DNA of 64,000 bases, taken from positions 51,471 through 115,470 of the forward strand of contig JAKAHA010000001.1 in the NCBI GenBank assembly GCA_021825445.1, written 5' to 3'. Of this stretch, positions 37,356 through 46,849 are shown piece after piece. The notes beneath the pieces were generated by a model, which was not told the origin of the DNA, did no database searches, and was given only the letters and a program-made list of their open reading frames with translations. Position numbers and translations under genes: made by a program. The stretch comes from a bacterium. Its GTDB lineage: Bacteria > Patescibacteriota > Microgenomatia > UBA1406 > GWC2-37-13. The number at the start of each line of letters is the position of its first letter. Positions within the stretch are counted from its first letter, which is position 1.

Positions 37356-38228
37356 TTATATTTTAAAAATTAATTTTCCGTCTTTTTTTACAATATATCC
37401 TCCGACGGGATTTGGAAAATGAGATCCAAGTAGGAGAGTTCCTGAATCAACCAAAGTTGAAAGAATTTTTTTTCTTGTTTCAAGGGCTTGATCAGAATAA
37501 GTGTCTACCGTATTTCCCCATTCAGGTTTTTCAACCTGGCATGGGTGGTAAATAAAATCACCAGAGATTAAAGCATTTTTGCCTTGCGATTGAATTTGAA
37601 CACTTACGTGATGAGGAGTGTGACCAGGCGTTTGGATAAGACTTATATTTTCATCAAATTTATAATCATCTTTAACCAATTCAGCCAAACCAGTGTCAAT
37701 AATTGGTTGTACAGAATCTTCGATTCCTAGCAAATCATCTACTAACTCTTTTTTTGGTTTACTTTTCCAATACTCATATTCTTTTTTTGAAAAAATATAT
37801 TTTGCATTTGGAAACGTTGGTATCCACTTTTGATTAATCAAAGTAGTGTTCCAACCTACATGGTCAAAATGCAGATGAGTACAAACAACATAATCAATAT
37901 TTGATGGAGTTATTCCAAATTCATTTAATTTTTCAATAAATTTTATTTTGAGATTCCCCCATTCTGTCATACTGGGTCGATTTTTATCATTTCCATTACA
38001 TGTATCAACTAATATGTATTTTTCGTTAGATTTAATCAAAAAACTTTGTACTAATGCTTTAAGAATTCCATTTTTATCAGCATAATTTGGAATAAGCCAA
38101 TTCATTTTTTTAACATTTTCAGGACTCGCATCTGGTATTATACTTTGAATAATTTTTCCTGCCTCAAGTTCTACTATTTGAAAAATTTCTACATCTCCAA
38201 CAATCCATTTCATAAAGGAATTATACAA
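37356..38228 (-). CDS. MBL-fold metallohydrolase
   Basis: CTHLHFDHVGW, TPGHTPHHVSV, SGDFIYHPCQ. Confidence 0.92.
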   Translation of the reverse strand: MYNSFMKWIVGDVEIFQIVELEAGKIIQSIIPDASPENVKKMNWLIPNYADKNGILKALVQSFLIKSNEKYILVDTCNGNDKNRPSMTEWGNLKIKFIEKLNEFGITPSNIDYVVCTHLHFDHVGWNTTLINQKWIPTFPNAKYIFSKKEYEYWKSKPKKELVDDLLGIEDSVQPIIDTGLAELVKDDYKFDENISLIQTPGHTPHHVSVQIQSQGKNALISGDFIYHPCQVEKPEWGNTVDTYSDQALETRKKILSTLVDSGTLLLGSHFPNPVGGYIVKKDGKLIFKI

Positions 38229-38284
38229 AATTTATATATTTTTCAGTTGTAAATTTGACGGAAAGATACTACTATATTAATCCA

Positions 38285-39928
38285 ATGAATAGCTCAGAAT
38301 TATTTGTCAAATGTTTGGAGAGTGAAGGAGTTAAATATATTTTCGGCGTACCTGGCGAGGAAAATTTACAACTTCTTCAGGCGATCAAAAATTCTTCAAT
38401 TGAATTTATCGTTACCCGCCACGAACAAGCCGCTGGTTTTATCGCGGCAACCATCGGAAGATTAACAGGAATTCCCGGAGTTTGCCTATCAACTCTTGGA
38501 CCAGGAGCCACCAATTTGGTGACAAGTGCCGCCTATGCCCAACTTGGAGGAATGCCGGCTCTATTTATCACCGGTCAAAAACCAATAAAAAAAAGTAAAC
38601 AGGGAAATTTCCAGATAATAAACACCGTTGAAATGTTTAAACCAATTACCAAATCAACAAAGCAAATTATTAATGGGGAAATGATCCCAATGATGGTACG
38701 CGAAGCATTCAGACTTGCAAAAGTTGAGCGACCTGGGGCTGTTCATTTAGAACTTCCAGAAGATGTTGCTGAAGAAAAAGTAATTGGAGTTCCACTAGTA
38801 AATAATCATACCAGACGACCAGTTGCGGAAGCTAAGGCAATAAAAAAAGCAGTAGAGTTAATCGAAAAATCTAAAAGTCCATTAGTTTTAATTGGTGCCG
38901 GAGCCAATCGCAAAAGAACTTCACAAGTTTTGACTGAATTTATTGAAAAAACTGGAATTCCTTTTTTTACTACCCAAATGGGTAAGGGGGTGGTGACGGA
39001 AAAACATTTGCAATATTTGGGAACTGCGGCACTTTCTGAAAACGACTATATTCATTGTGCCATAAATAAAGCAGACCTAATTATTAACGTCGGTCACGAT
39101 ACTCTCGAAAAGCCACCTTTTATCATGGAAAGATCAGATAAAAGAAGTGTAATTCATATTAATTTTTTCCCGGCGATAGTTGATCAGATATATTTTCCTC
39201 AACACGAAGTCGTTGGAGATATCGCAAATACCATCTCTCAAATGGGTAATTTTATTAGTAAACAAAAACAATGGGATTTTTCATATTTTTATAAAATGCA
39301 AAAATATTTAAATTCTCATTTTCAGTTAAATACAAAAAAAGATCGATTTCCTTATACTCCTCAACAAATAGTTAAAGTTATAAGACAAAATATGAGTGAG
39401 GATGATATTGTCACATTGGATAATGGAATGTATAAAATTTGGTTTGCTCGAAATTACCATACCTTAAAACAAAATACTTTGCTTTTAGATAATGCTTTGG
39501 CCAGCATGGGAGCAGGACTACCGTCGGCGATGGCTGCCAAAATTGTTTTTCCGGAAAAAAAAGTTATGGCAATCTGCGGTGATGGTGGATTTTTAATGAA
39601 CTCTCAGGAACTGGAGACAGCAAATAGACTCAAATTAAATTTGATAATAATTCTTTTGAGAGATAATAGTTTTGGAATGATTAAATGGAAGCAAAAGACG
39701 ATGGGTCTAGATGATTTCGCCCTTAATTTTGGAAATCCCGATTTTGTAACACTTGCCAAATCTTATGGAGCTCATGGTTATCGAGTTGAGAAAAATGGCG
39801 ACCTGGAAAAATATCTGAAAGAAATCGCAGACAAAAAAGGAGTTCACTTAATTGAAGTTCCAATTGATTATTCTGACGACTATAGAATTTTGGTAAAAGA
39901 ATTACAAAAGAAGACCTGTTTACTTTAA
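38285..39928 (+). CDS. TPP-dependent enzyme, acetolactate synthase / 2-oxo-acid decarboxylase-like
   Basis: IFGVPGEENLQLLQAI, RHEQAAGFIAA, CLSTLGPGATNL, GDGGFLMNSQELETA TPP motif; ATG 38285 preferred over ORF-track start 38255. Confidence 0.9.
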   Translation: MNSSELFVKCLESEGVKYIFGVPGEENLQLLQAIKNSSIEFIVTRHEQAAGFIAATIGRLTGIPGVCLSTLGPGATNLVTSAAYAQLGGMPALFITGQKPIKKSKQGNFQIINTVEMFKPITKSTKQIINGEMIPMMVREAFRLAKVERPGAVHLELPEDVAEEKVIGVPLVNNHTRRPVAEAKAIKKAVELIEKSKSPLVLIGAGANRKRTSQVLTEFIEKTGIPFFTTQMGKGVVTEKHLQYLGTAALSENDYIHCAINKADLIINVGHDTLEKPPFIMERSDKRSVIHINFFPAIVDQIYFPQHEVVGDIANTISQMGNFISKQKQWDFSYFYKMQKYLNSHFQLNTKKDRFPYTPQQIVKVIRQNMSEDDIVTLDNGMYKIWFARNYHTLKQNTLLLDNALASMGAGLPSAMAAKIVFPEKKVMAICGDGGFLMNSQELETANRLKLNLIIILLRDNSFGMIKWKQKTMGLDDFALNFGNPDFVTLAKSYGAHGYRVEKNGDLEKYLKEIADKKGVHLIEVPIDYSDDYRILVKELQKKTCLL

Positions 39929-39948
39929 AGCGTGAAATTGAATTTTAT
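39927..39948 (+). repeat. Solo left-end-like fragment of the 87-bp hairpin repeat
   Basis: AAAGCGTGAAATTGAATTTTAT matches 20/22 of AAAGCGTGACACTGAATTTTAT at 15830. Confidence 0.5.
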
Positions 39949-41293
39949 GAAAAAATTATTTTCTATAAATCCGGCGACCGAAGAAATTTTGGGAGAATTT
40001 CCAATTCTAACGATAAATGAATTAGAAGAAAAAATTAATTTAGGACATGAGACTTTTAAAAAATGGAGAAAGGTTTCTTTTGCAGAAAAAAAAGATTTAA
40101 TGAAAAAAGTAGCACAAATATTATTACGGGAAAAAGAAAAATTTGCTAAAACCATAACGCTTGAGATGGGAAAAATGATAGGTGAAAGTTTGGCTGAAGT
40201 TGAAAAATGTGCGACTCTTTGTGAATTTCTTGCCAATAATTCCGAGTCCATCATGAAGGAAGAATCAACAAAAACCAAAGCTCAAAAATCATATATTTGC
40301 TTTGAACCTTTAGGGATTATATTTGCGATCATGCCTTGGAATTATCCTTTTTGGCAGGTTTTTCGAGCAGCCGTCCCAGCTTTGATGGTGGGTAATACAA
40401 TGTTGCTCAAGCATGCTTCAAACGTCCCTCAGACTTCGCAATTAATTGAAAAAATATTTATTGACGCAGGTTTTCCAAAAGGAGCTTTTCAAAATTTATT
40501 AATTGATTCTTCAATGACGAGCCAAGTCATTAATAATTTATATGTACGTGGAGTGACGCTCACCGGTAGTGAAAAAGCAGGGTCAATCGTTGCTTCAATG
40601 GCGGGCAAAGCAATCAAAAAATCAATATTGGAGTTGGGAGGAAGTGATCCTTTTATAGTCCTCGACGATGCCGATATAAAAAAAGCCGTTCTTACCGCAA
40701 CTTCAGCACGATTGAGTGTTTCGGGTCAAGTATGTATATCTGCAAAACGATTCATCCTCCAAAAAAAAATAGCTCAACAATTTATTAAAGAACTAACAAA
40801 AAATTTTAAAGGAATAAAGGTGGGGGATATAGGACCGCTTTCAAGTAAAAAAATTTTGGAAACAATTGAAAATCAAGTAGATATTTCCGTCAAAATGGGG
40901 GCAAAAATTATCATTGGGGGCAAAAGAACTCCAGGTAAAGGATATTTTTATCCACCAACAATTATGACTAACGTTACCAAAAAAATGCCACTTTATTTTG
41001 AAGAAACTTTTGGACCAGTTGCCACAATTTTTATCGTTGAAAACGATATTGAGGCGATCAAAATCGCCAATGATACAAAGTTTGGACTAGGTGCATCAGT
41101 CTGGACTAAAGATTTAAAAAGGGCAAAAAAATTTATTGAAGAAATTGAATCGGGAATGGTTTTTGTAAATTCCAAAGTTGTTTCAAATATTAATCTTCCA
41201 TTTGGAGGTACCAAAATGTCAGGATATGGAAGGGAACTATCTTCATACGGTCTTAAAGAGTTTGTCAATATTAAGACAGTTTTTATCGAATGA
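39947..41293 (+). CDS. NAD(P)-dependent aldehyde dehydrogenase, succinate-semialdehyde dehydrogenase-like
   Basis: PWNYPFWQV, LELGGSDPFIVLDDAD, SGQVCISAKRF; ATG 39947 or GTG 39932. Confidence 0.92.
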   Translation: MKKLFSINPATEEILGEFPILTINELEEKINLGHETFKKWRKVSFAEKKDLMKKVAQILLREKEKFAKTITLEMGKMIGESLAEVEKCATLCEFLANNSESIMKEESTKTKAQKSYICFEPLGIIFAIMPWNYPFWQVFRAAVPALMVGNTMLLKHASNVPQTSQLIEKIFIDAGFPKGAFQNLLIDSSMTSQVINNLYVRGVTLTGSEKAGSIVASMAGKAIKKSILELGGSDPFIVLDDADIKKAVLTATSARLSVSGQVCISAKRFILQKKIAQQFIKELTKNFKGIKVGDIGPLSSKKILETIENQVDISVKMGAKIIIGGKRTPGKGYFYPPTIMTNVTKKMPLYFEETFGPVATIFIVENDIEAIKIANDTKFGLGASVWTKDLKRAKKFIEEIESGMVFVNSKVVSNINLPFGGTKMSGYGRELSSYGLKEFVNIKTVFIE

Positions 41294-41530
41294 TAAAAGT
41301 AGTATTTCTTTTTTTTCTTTAACCATCTTTTTTATTTCAAATTCTCTTTTTAAAACCTCACTAACAGTTTTATATTTTTCAAGATAAACTAATTTTACTG
41401 GTCTTCGGACGCGAGTATATTTTGTTTTGGAATTATTACTATTGTGTTCTTTAATTCTTTTTATGAGATTTTTTGTTTGCCCACAGTAAAGTGAATTATC
41501 AGAGCATCTGAGAAGATAGATATAAAACAT
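41243..41530 (-). CDS. GIY-YIG nuclease-family protein
   Basis: MFYIYLLRCSDNSLYCGQTKNLIKRIKEHN. Confidence 0.9.
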   Translation of the reverse strand: MFYIYLLRCSDNSLYCGQTKNLIKRIKEHNSNNSKTKYTRVRRPVKLVYLEKYKTVSEVLKREFEIKKMVKEKKEILLLSFDKNCLNIDKLFKTV

Positions 41531-41534
41531 AATG

Positions 41535-41987
41535 CTATTTAATTATTTTTACCAGTGCTAGAGAAGCAAGAAACAGAATAATGAAGCTACTTATAAACCA
41601 ACTTAAAAGAAGTTGAAAGGGTATATTAAAAATAATATAGGCAGGGAGAGTAAAAAAAATAAAAGAGGCTCCGATCATTAAATCGGCAAAAAATGTCACC
41701 CGATGCCAGAATTGTTTTGGTAAAAAATTTCTTATGTAATAATAGATAAGACCGATTGATAGTCCAATGGTAAAAGTGAAAGTAAATGACTTGATTGGTA
41801 TCATTGATTGGTTCCAGGCACCAAAATATTGAGGCATTAAATAGTACTTCATTGTTAGAACCGTCTCTATTTTATGAACGATTGATGCAAAAGCAAGGTA
41901 TATTAAGCTGTAAAGAAATAACTTTTTCCACTTCACTTCCTTAATCCATTTAATTGTACATTTTGGCCATTCAGGTGTGATTAGCAT
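41535..41987 (-). CDS. Hypothetical membrane protein
   Basis: Four hydrophobic segments. Confidence 0.6.
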   Translation of the reverse strand: MLITPEWPKCTIKWIKEVKWKKLFLYSLIYLAFASIVHKIETVLTMKYYLMPQYFGAWNQSMIPIKSFTFTFTIGLSIGLIYYYIRNFLPKQFWHRVTFFADLMIGASFIFFTLPAYIIFNIPFQLLLSWFISSFIILFLASLALVKIIK

Positions 41988-42394
41988 TGTTTATAAAAAG
42001 AATAACATATTTTGGTAAAATGCAAAAGAATGTTATTATTAACTTAATGTTTAAAACATATAATACGAAGATTAAAAAGATACTGTCTGAAAAATCTTCT
42101 GAAACAAATTGGAAAAATGTCTTAGAACATCATCGGAGAATGATTGAAAGGATACAGCATGAAAGGATAATTCATCTTTTAGTGATGATATTTGTTGGAA
42201 TAGTAATGTCAACTTCCGCCTTCATTATTATAGTAACCAGAAAACCAGATCTTCTAATCATTTGTATTCCGCTTTTATTTTTGTTCATCGGATACATTTT
42301 TTATTACAGATTTTTGGAAAATACCACTCAAGATTGGTATTTGGTTGAGGATGAGATAAAAAAAATTGTTGGGGAGCAAGGATTCGGACCTTGA
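41987..42394 (+). CDS. Hypothetical membrane protein
   Basis: Two hydrophobic segments; 3' end overlaps the tRNA on the opposite strand. Confidence 0.55.
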   Translation: MFIKRITYFGKMQKNVIINLMFKTYNTKIKKILSEKSSETNWKNVLEHHRRMIERIQHERIIHLLVMIFVGIVMSTSAFIIIVTRKPDLLIICIPLLFLFIGYIFYYRFLENTTQDWYLVEDEIKKIVGEQGFGP

Positions 42395-42441
42395 GTCGCG
42401 CTGCTCCAAAGGCAGGCGTGTTACCATTACACTACTCCCCA
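42370..42441 (-). tRNA. tRNA-Gln (anticodon UUG)
   Basis: Reverse strand TGGGGAGTAGTGTAATGGTAACACGCCTGCCTTTGGAGCAGCGCGACTCAAGGTCCGAATCCTTGCTCCCCA: 7-bp acceptor with U1-A72, D-arm, loop CTTTGGA (UUG), T-arm CAAGG/CCTTG. Confidence 0.93.
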
Positions 42442-42507
42442 TATATAAAAGAACAACCATATTTTACCAAATAAGCACGGCTTTAGGTTTGCTATAATCT
42501 TACCTAT

Positions 42508-43599
42508 ATGAATGATAACAATCTTAAGATTAATTGTCCTCATTGCGGTGAGGAAATTTCGATTCAAGATGCTCTTAGTCACCAAGTCAAGAAAAATATT
42601 TCTGAGCAGGCTAAAGAACAAGCAAAAAAAGAAATGTCAATGGAGCTGAAATATTTGAAAGATGAGAATGAAAAAAAAGATCAAGAATTGGAACAAACAA
42701 AAAAAAATGAGTTAGAGCTCCGAAAAGAAAAAAATCAATTAGCCGAAGAAAAGAAAAATTTTGAATTAGAAAAACAACGTCAGATAGATGAAGAAAGAGA
42801 AAAAATACGTCAACAAACTGCCAAAGAAATTCTTGAACAACAACATTTCAAAATTGCGGAAAAAGATAAGCAAATTGATGGTATGAAAAAACAGATTGAA
42901 GAGTTAAGAATCAAATCAGAAAATAGTTCCCAGCAACTTCAAGGAGAAGTTCAAGAACTAGATTTAGAAATAGAATTAAAAAAACTTTTCCCAACCGATG
43001 TGATTGAAGAAATAAAAAAAGGAGAAAAAGGCGCCGATGTTCGTCAGATTGTTAAAACTCAAAAAGGCAATATTTGTGGAACAATATTATGGGAATCAAA
43101 ACGTACCAAAGCATGGAAAGATGACTTTGTTAGCAAATTAAAAGAGGATCTGCGTGCCGAAAATGCTAATATTCCAATCATTGTGACAACAGTGATGCCA
43201 AAAGAAAGTAATAGTGAGATATATAGTGTTTCCGGAGTTTGGGTTTGTACTTATTCTTTTGCGATGATTTTAGCTGAATTAGTAAGGCAACGATTGATTG
43301 AAGTTGCCAGAGAAAAATTTATTATAAAAAATCAAGGAACAAAAGCGGAAGATCTTTATTCATATATAATGGGTCATGAATTTCGTGGGCAAGTTGAAGC
43401 TTTGGTTGAAACTTATATGACAATGAGGAATGAATTAGATAGAGAACAAAGAGCTTTTGAAACTATTTGGAAACGAAGAGAAGCTCAAATAGAAAAGATG
43501 GTAAAAAGTACTGCAAGAATTGTTGGTTCGATTTCCGGAAAAGCCGGTTCAGAATTTCCTCAACTGAAAGGATTAGATTTATTGGATTCAGGCGAATAA
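42508..43599 (+). CDS. DUF2130-family coiled-coil protein
   Basis: N-terminal CPHCGEEI, coiled coil, GTILWESKRTKAWKDDFVSKLKEDLR. Confidence 0.88.
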   Translation: MNDNNLKINCPHCGEEISIQDALSHQVKKNISEQAKEQAKKEMSMELKYLKDENEKKDQELEQTKKNELELRKEKNQLAEEKKNFELEKQRQIDEEREKIRQQTAKEILEQQHFKIAEKDKQIDGMKKQIEELRIKSENSSQQLQGEVQELDLEIELKKLFPTDVIEEIKKGEKGADVRQIVKTQKGNICGTILWESKRTKAWKDDFVSKLKEDLRAENANIPIIVTTVMPKESNSEIYSVSGVWVCTYSFAMILAELVRQRLIEVAREKFIIKNQGTKAEDLYSYIMGHEFRGQVEALVETYMTMRNELDREQRAFETIWKRREAQIEKMVKSTARIVGSISGKAGSEFPQLKGLDLLDSGE

Positions 43600-43600
43600 T

Positions 43601-44125
43601 ATGGATGATTTCTTTTCCTTCATTTCAAAAGCGGTGATTATTATTCCTATTTTTGTTTTGGTTGTTTCATTGTTTTTTAAATTTAACCAGACAAAAACAT
43701 CCACGAATTTATCAAATAATTTATATGATGGTCAGTCACGCCTGACCCCTACGATAATGAAAACAAATTCAATTAAATTTAATCTAACAGGTCCAATCAT
43801 TTGTGATAATTTATTTATCCAAGATAAAAAAATTTTTCTAAAAAATAAAACAATAAATTATTTATTAAATGGTGACTGTCTCTATATTTGGGAAACAGGA
43901 AAGTTTATCGGAGAAAAGAAATGTGGTTTGACAAGCTACGTCAATATGGCGGAAAATTATTTAGGATTTTTAAATATCGATGATCTGATAAATAATAATT
44001 TGGTTAAGGATAAAATTAAAAACAAGGATATTGATTTAGAGAAGATTATTAAGAGTTGCAAAAGAGGGGAAATTAAGGATAAAAATATTTTTGAAATACC
44101 GAAAAAAATAGTTTTTAAGCCATAA
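43601..44125 (+). CDS. Hypothetical membrane-anchored protein
   Basis: N-terminal TM, complete ORF. Confidence 0.65.
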   Translation: MDDFFSFISKAVIIIPIFVLVVSLFFKFNQTKTSTNLSNNLYDGQSRLTPTIMKTNSIKFNLTGPIICDNLFIQDKKIFLKNKTINYLLNGDCLYIWETGKFIGEKKCGLTSYVNMAENYLGFLNIDDLINNNLVKDKIKNKDIDLEKIIKSCKRGEIKDKNIFEIPKKIVFKP

Positions 44126-44130
44126 AAAAT

Positions 44131-44250
44131 GTCCCGGCTACGACCTACTTTCCCTTCATCTTTCGATGTGAGTATCATCGGCGCTGACTCGTTTCACGAC
44201 CTTGTTCGGGATGGAAAAGGGTGGGACCAAGTCGCTCAAGTAACCAGGAC
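44131..44250 (-). rRNA. rrf: 5S ribosomal RNA (orphan)
   Basis: Reverse strand GTCCTGGTTAC...GGTCCCACCC...CCCGAAC...GTGAAACGAGTCAGCGCCGATGATACT...AAAGTAGGTCGTAGCCGGGAC matches 5S conserved segments; closing GTCC/GGAC stem. Confidence 0.95.
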
Positions 44251-44275
44251 GGTTTATAGTATATAATATAAGTGA

Positions 44276-44827
44276 ATGGAAAACAATATTAAAAAAAGCT
44301 CGACCTTCTATTCGTACTGCGTTAATCCACAGACCAAGTTTGATACTCAGGAAGATGGGGAAAAGGTTTATTTATTACTTCGAAGTCATCCTTTTACACA
44401 AATTGGATGGATAATGAGCTCAATCTTGTTTTTTATAATACTTTTTATTTCAAATTTTTTTCTTCAGAATTTTTTTAATCCCGGACAAATATTTATCATT
44501 AACTTATTTTTTATAGTTATTATTTTCAGTTATATTTGGTTTAACATCTTAAATTGGTATTTTAATGTTGGAATTATTACAAGTAAACGTGTAATTGATA
44601 TTGATTTTTATGCAGTTTTATATAAAGAAATTACCAATGCTCAGCTTGGGAGAATAGAGGATACTACAGTAAAAAGTGGCGGGTATATAGAATCATTCTT
44701 TGATTATGGATCAATTTTTGTTCAGACGGCAGGGACTGAGGCAAATGTTGAATTTATCGATGTCCCTCATCCGTCGGACGCTGTCCAAATAATTAATAAA
44801 TTATTAAGTAAAAAACATGGATTTTAA
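44276..44827 (+). CDS. PH-domain membrane protein
   Basis: Two TM then GIITSKRVIDIDFYAVLYKEITNAQLGRIEDTTVKSGGYIESFFDYGSIFVQTAG. Confidence 0.8.
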   Translation: MENNIKKSSTFYSYCVNPQTKFDTQEDGEKVYLLLRSHPFTQIGWIMSSILFFIILFISNFFLQNFFNPGQIFIINLFFIVIIFSYIWFNILNWYFNVGIITSKRVIDIDFYAVLYKEITNAQLGRIEDTTVKSGGYIESFFDYGSIFVQTAGTEANVEFIDVPHPSDAVQIINKLLSKKHGF

Positions 44828-45029
44828 AGATATTATTTTCAAAGTCATCATTTTACTTGCTTCTGTTTTTTATTATCTTTATGCCTTGGTGATTTCTAAG
44901 CAAGTAAAAATAATGAATAAAACCCTTGAGGACGAGCATAATAAATTTATTCTTTTTGTAACTTCATTGCAAGTGACCGCCTCGTTGATTATATTGATAA
45001 TAGTATTGTTGAGTATATTTTTTTTATAA
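44817..45029 (+). CDS. Hypothetical small membrane protein
   Basis: Two TM segments, overlaps previous gene. Confidence 0.6.
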   Translation: MDFKDIIFKVIILLASVFYYLYALVISKQVKIMNKTLEDEHNKFILFVTSLQVTASLIILIIVLLSIFFL

Positions 45030-45048
45030 GTCTAAATTTATAATAAAT

Positions 45049-45113
45049 GTCATTCCCGCGGAGGCGGGAATCCAGACTAAGATTTCCTGGATCCCCGTTT
45101 TCACGGGGATGAC
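45049..45113. repeat. dRS3-like palindromic repeat pair
   Basis: GTCATTCCCGCGGAGGCGGGAATCCAG ... CTGGATCCCCGTTTTCACGGGGATGAC. Confidence 0.9.
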
Positions 45114-45123
45114 AAGTAATAAT

Positions 45124-46791
45124 ATGTTTAAACAAGATCTTGGTTTTTATCTAGGTCATGAAAAACAGAACGGTTTTTCTGGCTTTGTTGATGAAAATAA
45201 TTTATTTTTGACAATTGAAATTGAAGAGGGGATTGATCCCGATCGTGGTCGAGAAATAACATTTTATATTAGAGAAAAAATCAGAGTCATCGTGATTGAA
45301 AATCTGCATCAATTTGATTTGTTTATTTCCAACATTATCAAAGAAAAAAATCTTCCTTCAGGGTCTTCACTTTCTATCGGTTACTTAAAAGGAAATATTT
45401 TTTATTTAAAAACAGTCAATCATGGAAAAATCTATATACGTCGCGATGATAAGCTAGCTCTTCTTGTTGAGGGAGACAAAACTGCATCAGGATTTATAAA
45501 AGAAGAAGATGTATTCGTCTTTACTTTCAGCAAATTTATGAATTTGCTTGGAGGGGAATCTGGTCTTAGTGATAAATTTGACCACCGACCAATCTCGGAA
45601 ATCATTGATGAAATCACTCCAGAATTATTAACTAAGGATGATCGGGGAACAGCCGCTTTATTTTTGAAATTAAAAAGTATTGATGAAAATCAAAAACCTG
45701 CCTCTAGTTTTTTTGAATTACCAAGAAAACCACAACAAAGAACTTTAACATTTATTACGGTTTTTATCTTAACATTGATTCTTTTTTGGAGTGTAGGTCT
45801 TGGGTATTATCGAAGATCTAAAGAAATTAATCAGAAAAAAATCAATTTAACAAAAGAATTAATTACTCAAAAATTAAGTCAGGCTGCGGAGGTATCTTTC
45901 TTAAATATGTCAAGTGCCTTGAGTTTGATTGCAGATAGTAAGGCGGAAGTGAAAAAATTAGTGGGATTAGATGATCAAGTAAAAGAATTAGAAAAGATGA
46001 TCAACGATAGTGAAAATAAGATTTTAAAAAAAGAAGAGAAAAAATATACGGAATTTTTTGATTTGACGGTCGACGACAAAAATGCAAAAGGTGAAAAACT
46101 TTATCTTGATGATGGTCGTTTACTAGTTAGTGATAGGAGTAGAGGAATATTATATGATCTTTCGCTTGATAAAAAATCTCTAGATAAAGATCAGTCGAGT
46201 GAAGTAAAAAAATCAGCTTTGATTTCTTTATTTGAAGATAAAAAATATTTTTATGTTGAAGGTGTGGGCATTTATCAAATAGTTGATGGAAAAACTAAGA
46301 AGATTATTAATGATGATAAAGAGTGGGGAAAAATCATTGATATGGTAGTTTTTAACGGTAATATTTATCTGCTCGATCAAGGCAAAAACGATATTTATAA
46401 ATATGTTAAAACGGAAGATGGGTTTGGAGGAGGGAAATCATATTTTGAGGCTGGGCAGACAATTAATTTATCATCGATTAACTCATTTACGATTGATGGT
46501 TCAGTCTATCTGGCAGGTGACTCGGTTATGTTTAAATATACGTCAGGTCTTCGAGACGGATTTAAGACTAATTTGCCAGATGAAAATATAAATACAACCA
46601 AAATTTTTACCAGTCGTGATTTGGAGAAAGTTTACGTCTGGGATAAAAGTCGAGGGACTATTTACATCATGGGCAAAAACGGTGATTACCTCGAGCAAGT
46701 AAATTCGAAAATACTTTCAACAGGAGCAGATATTGTGGTTTATAAAGATTCTATTTATATTCTTCAAGGAAGTAAAATTTATAAAATTTGA
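45124..46791 (+). CDS. PP2C-like N-terminal domain, TM segment and C-terminal propeller-like region, unknown function
   Basis: 557-aa ORF; ORF-track start at 45109 lies in the repeat, so ATG 45124 preferred. Confidence 0.65.
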   Translation: MFKQDLGFYLGHEKQNGFSGFVDENNLFLTIEIEEGIDPDRGREITFYIREKIRVIVIENLHQFDLFISNIIKEKNLPSGSSLSIGYLKGNIFYLKTVNHGKIYIRRDDKLALLVEGDKTASGFIKEEDVFVFTFSKFMNLLGGESGLSDKFDHRPISEIIDEITPELLTKDDRGTAALFLKLKSIDENQKPASSFFELPRKPQQRTLTFITVFILTLILFWSVGLGYYRRSKEINQKKINLTKELITQKLSQAAEVSFLNMSSALSLIADSKAEVKKLVGLDDQVKELEKMINDSENKILKKEEKKYTEFFDLTVDDKNAKGEKLYLDDGRLLVSDRSRGILYDLSLDKKSLDKDQSSEVKKSALISLFEDKKYFYVEGVGIYQIVDGKTKKIINDDKEWGKIIDMVVFNGNIYLLDQGKNDIYKYVKTEDGFGGGKSYFEAGQTINLSSINSFTIDGSVYLAGDSVMFKYTSGLRDGFKTNLPDENINTTKIFTSRDLEKVYVWDKSRGTIYIMGKNGDYLEQVNSKILSTGADIVVYKDSIYILQGSKIYKI

Positions 46792-46816
46792 CATTTGTTC
46801 CCCCCCCATATAAACT
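46788..46816 (+). promoter_or_regulatory. Promoter with C8 homopolymer in the spacer
   Basis: TTGACA (46788-46793), CCCCCCCC (46800-46807), TATAAA (46809-46814). Confidence 0.65.
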
Positions 46817-46849
46817 GAAGATTATTAGTAGTTATATACTTATCTTACT

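Noticed and set aside
42275-42621. ORFs 42275-42460 and 42427-42621 (-)
   Set aside because: Cover tRNA-Gln and antisense of DUF2130 gene; no coding support.
43957-44178. 73-aa ORF on - strand
   Set aside because: Overlaps 5S rRNA 3' region and antisense of 43601-44125; spurious.
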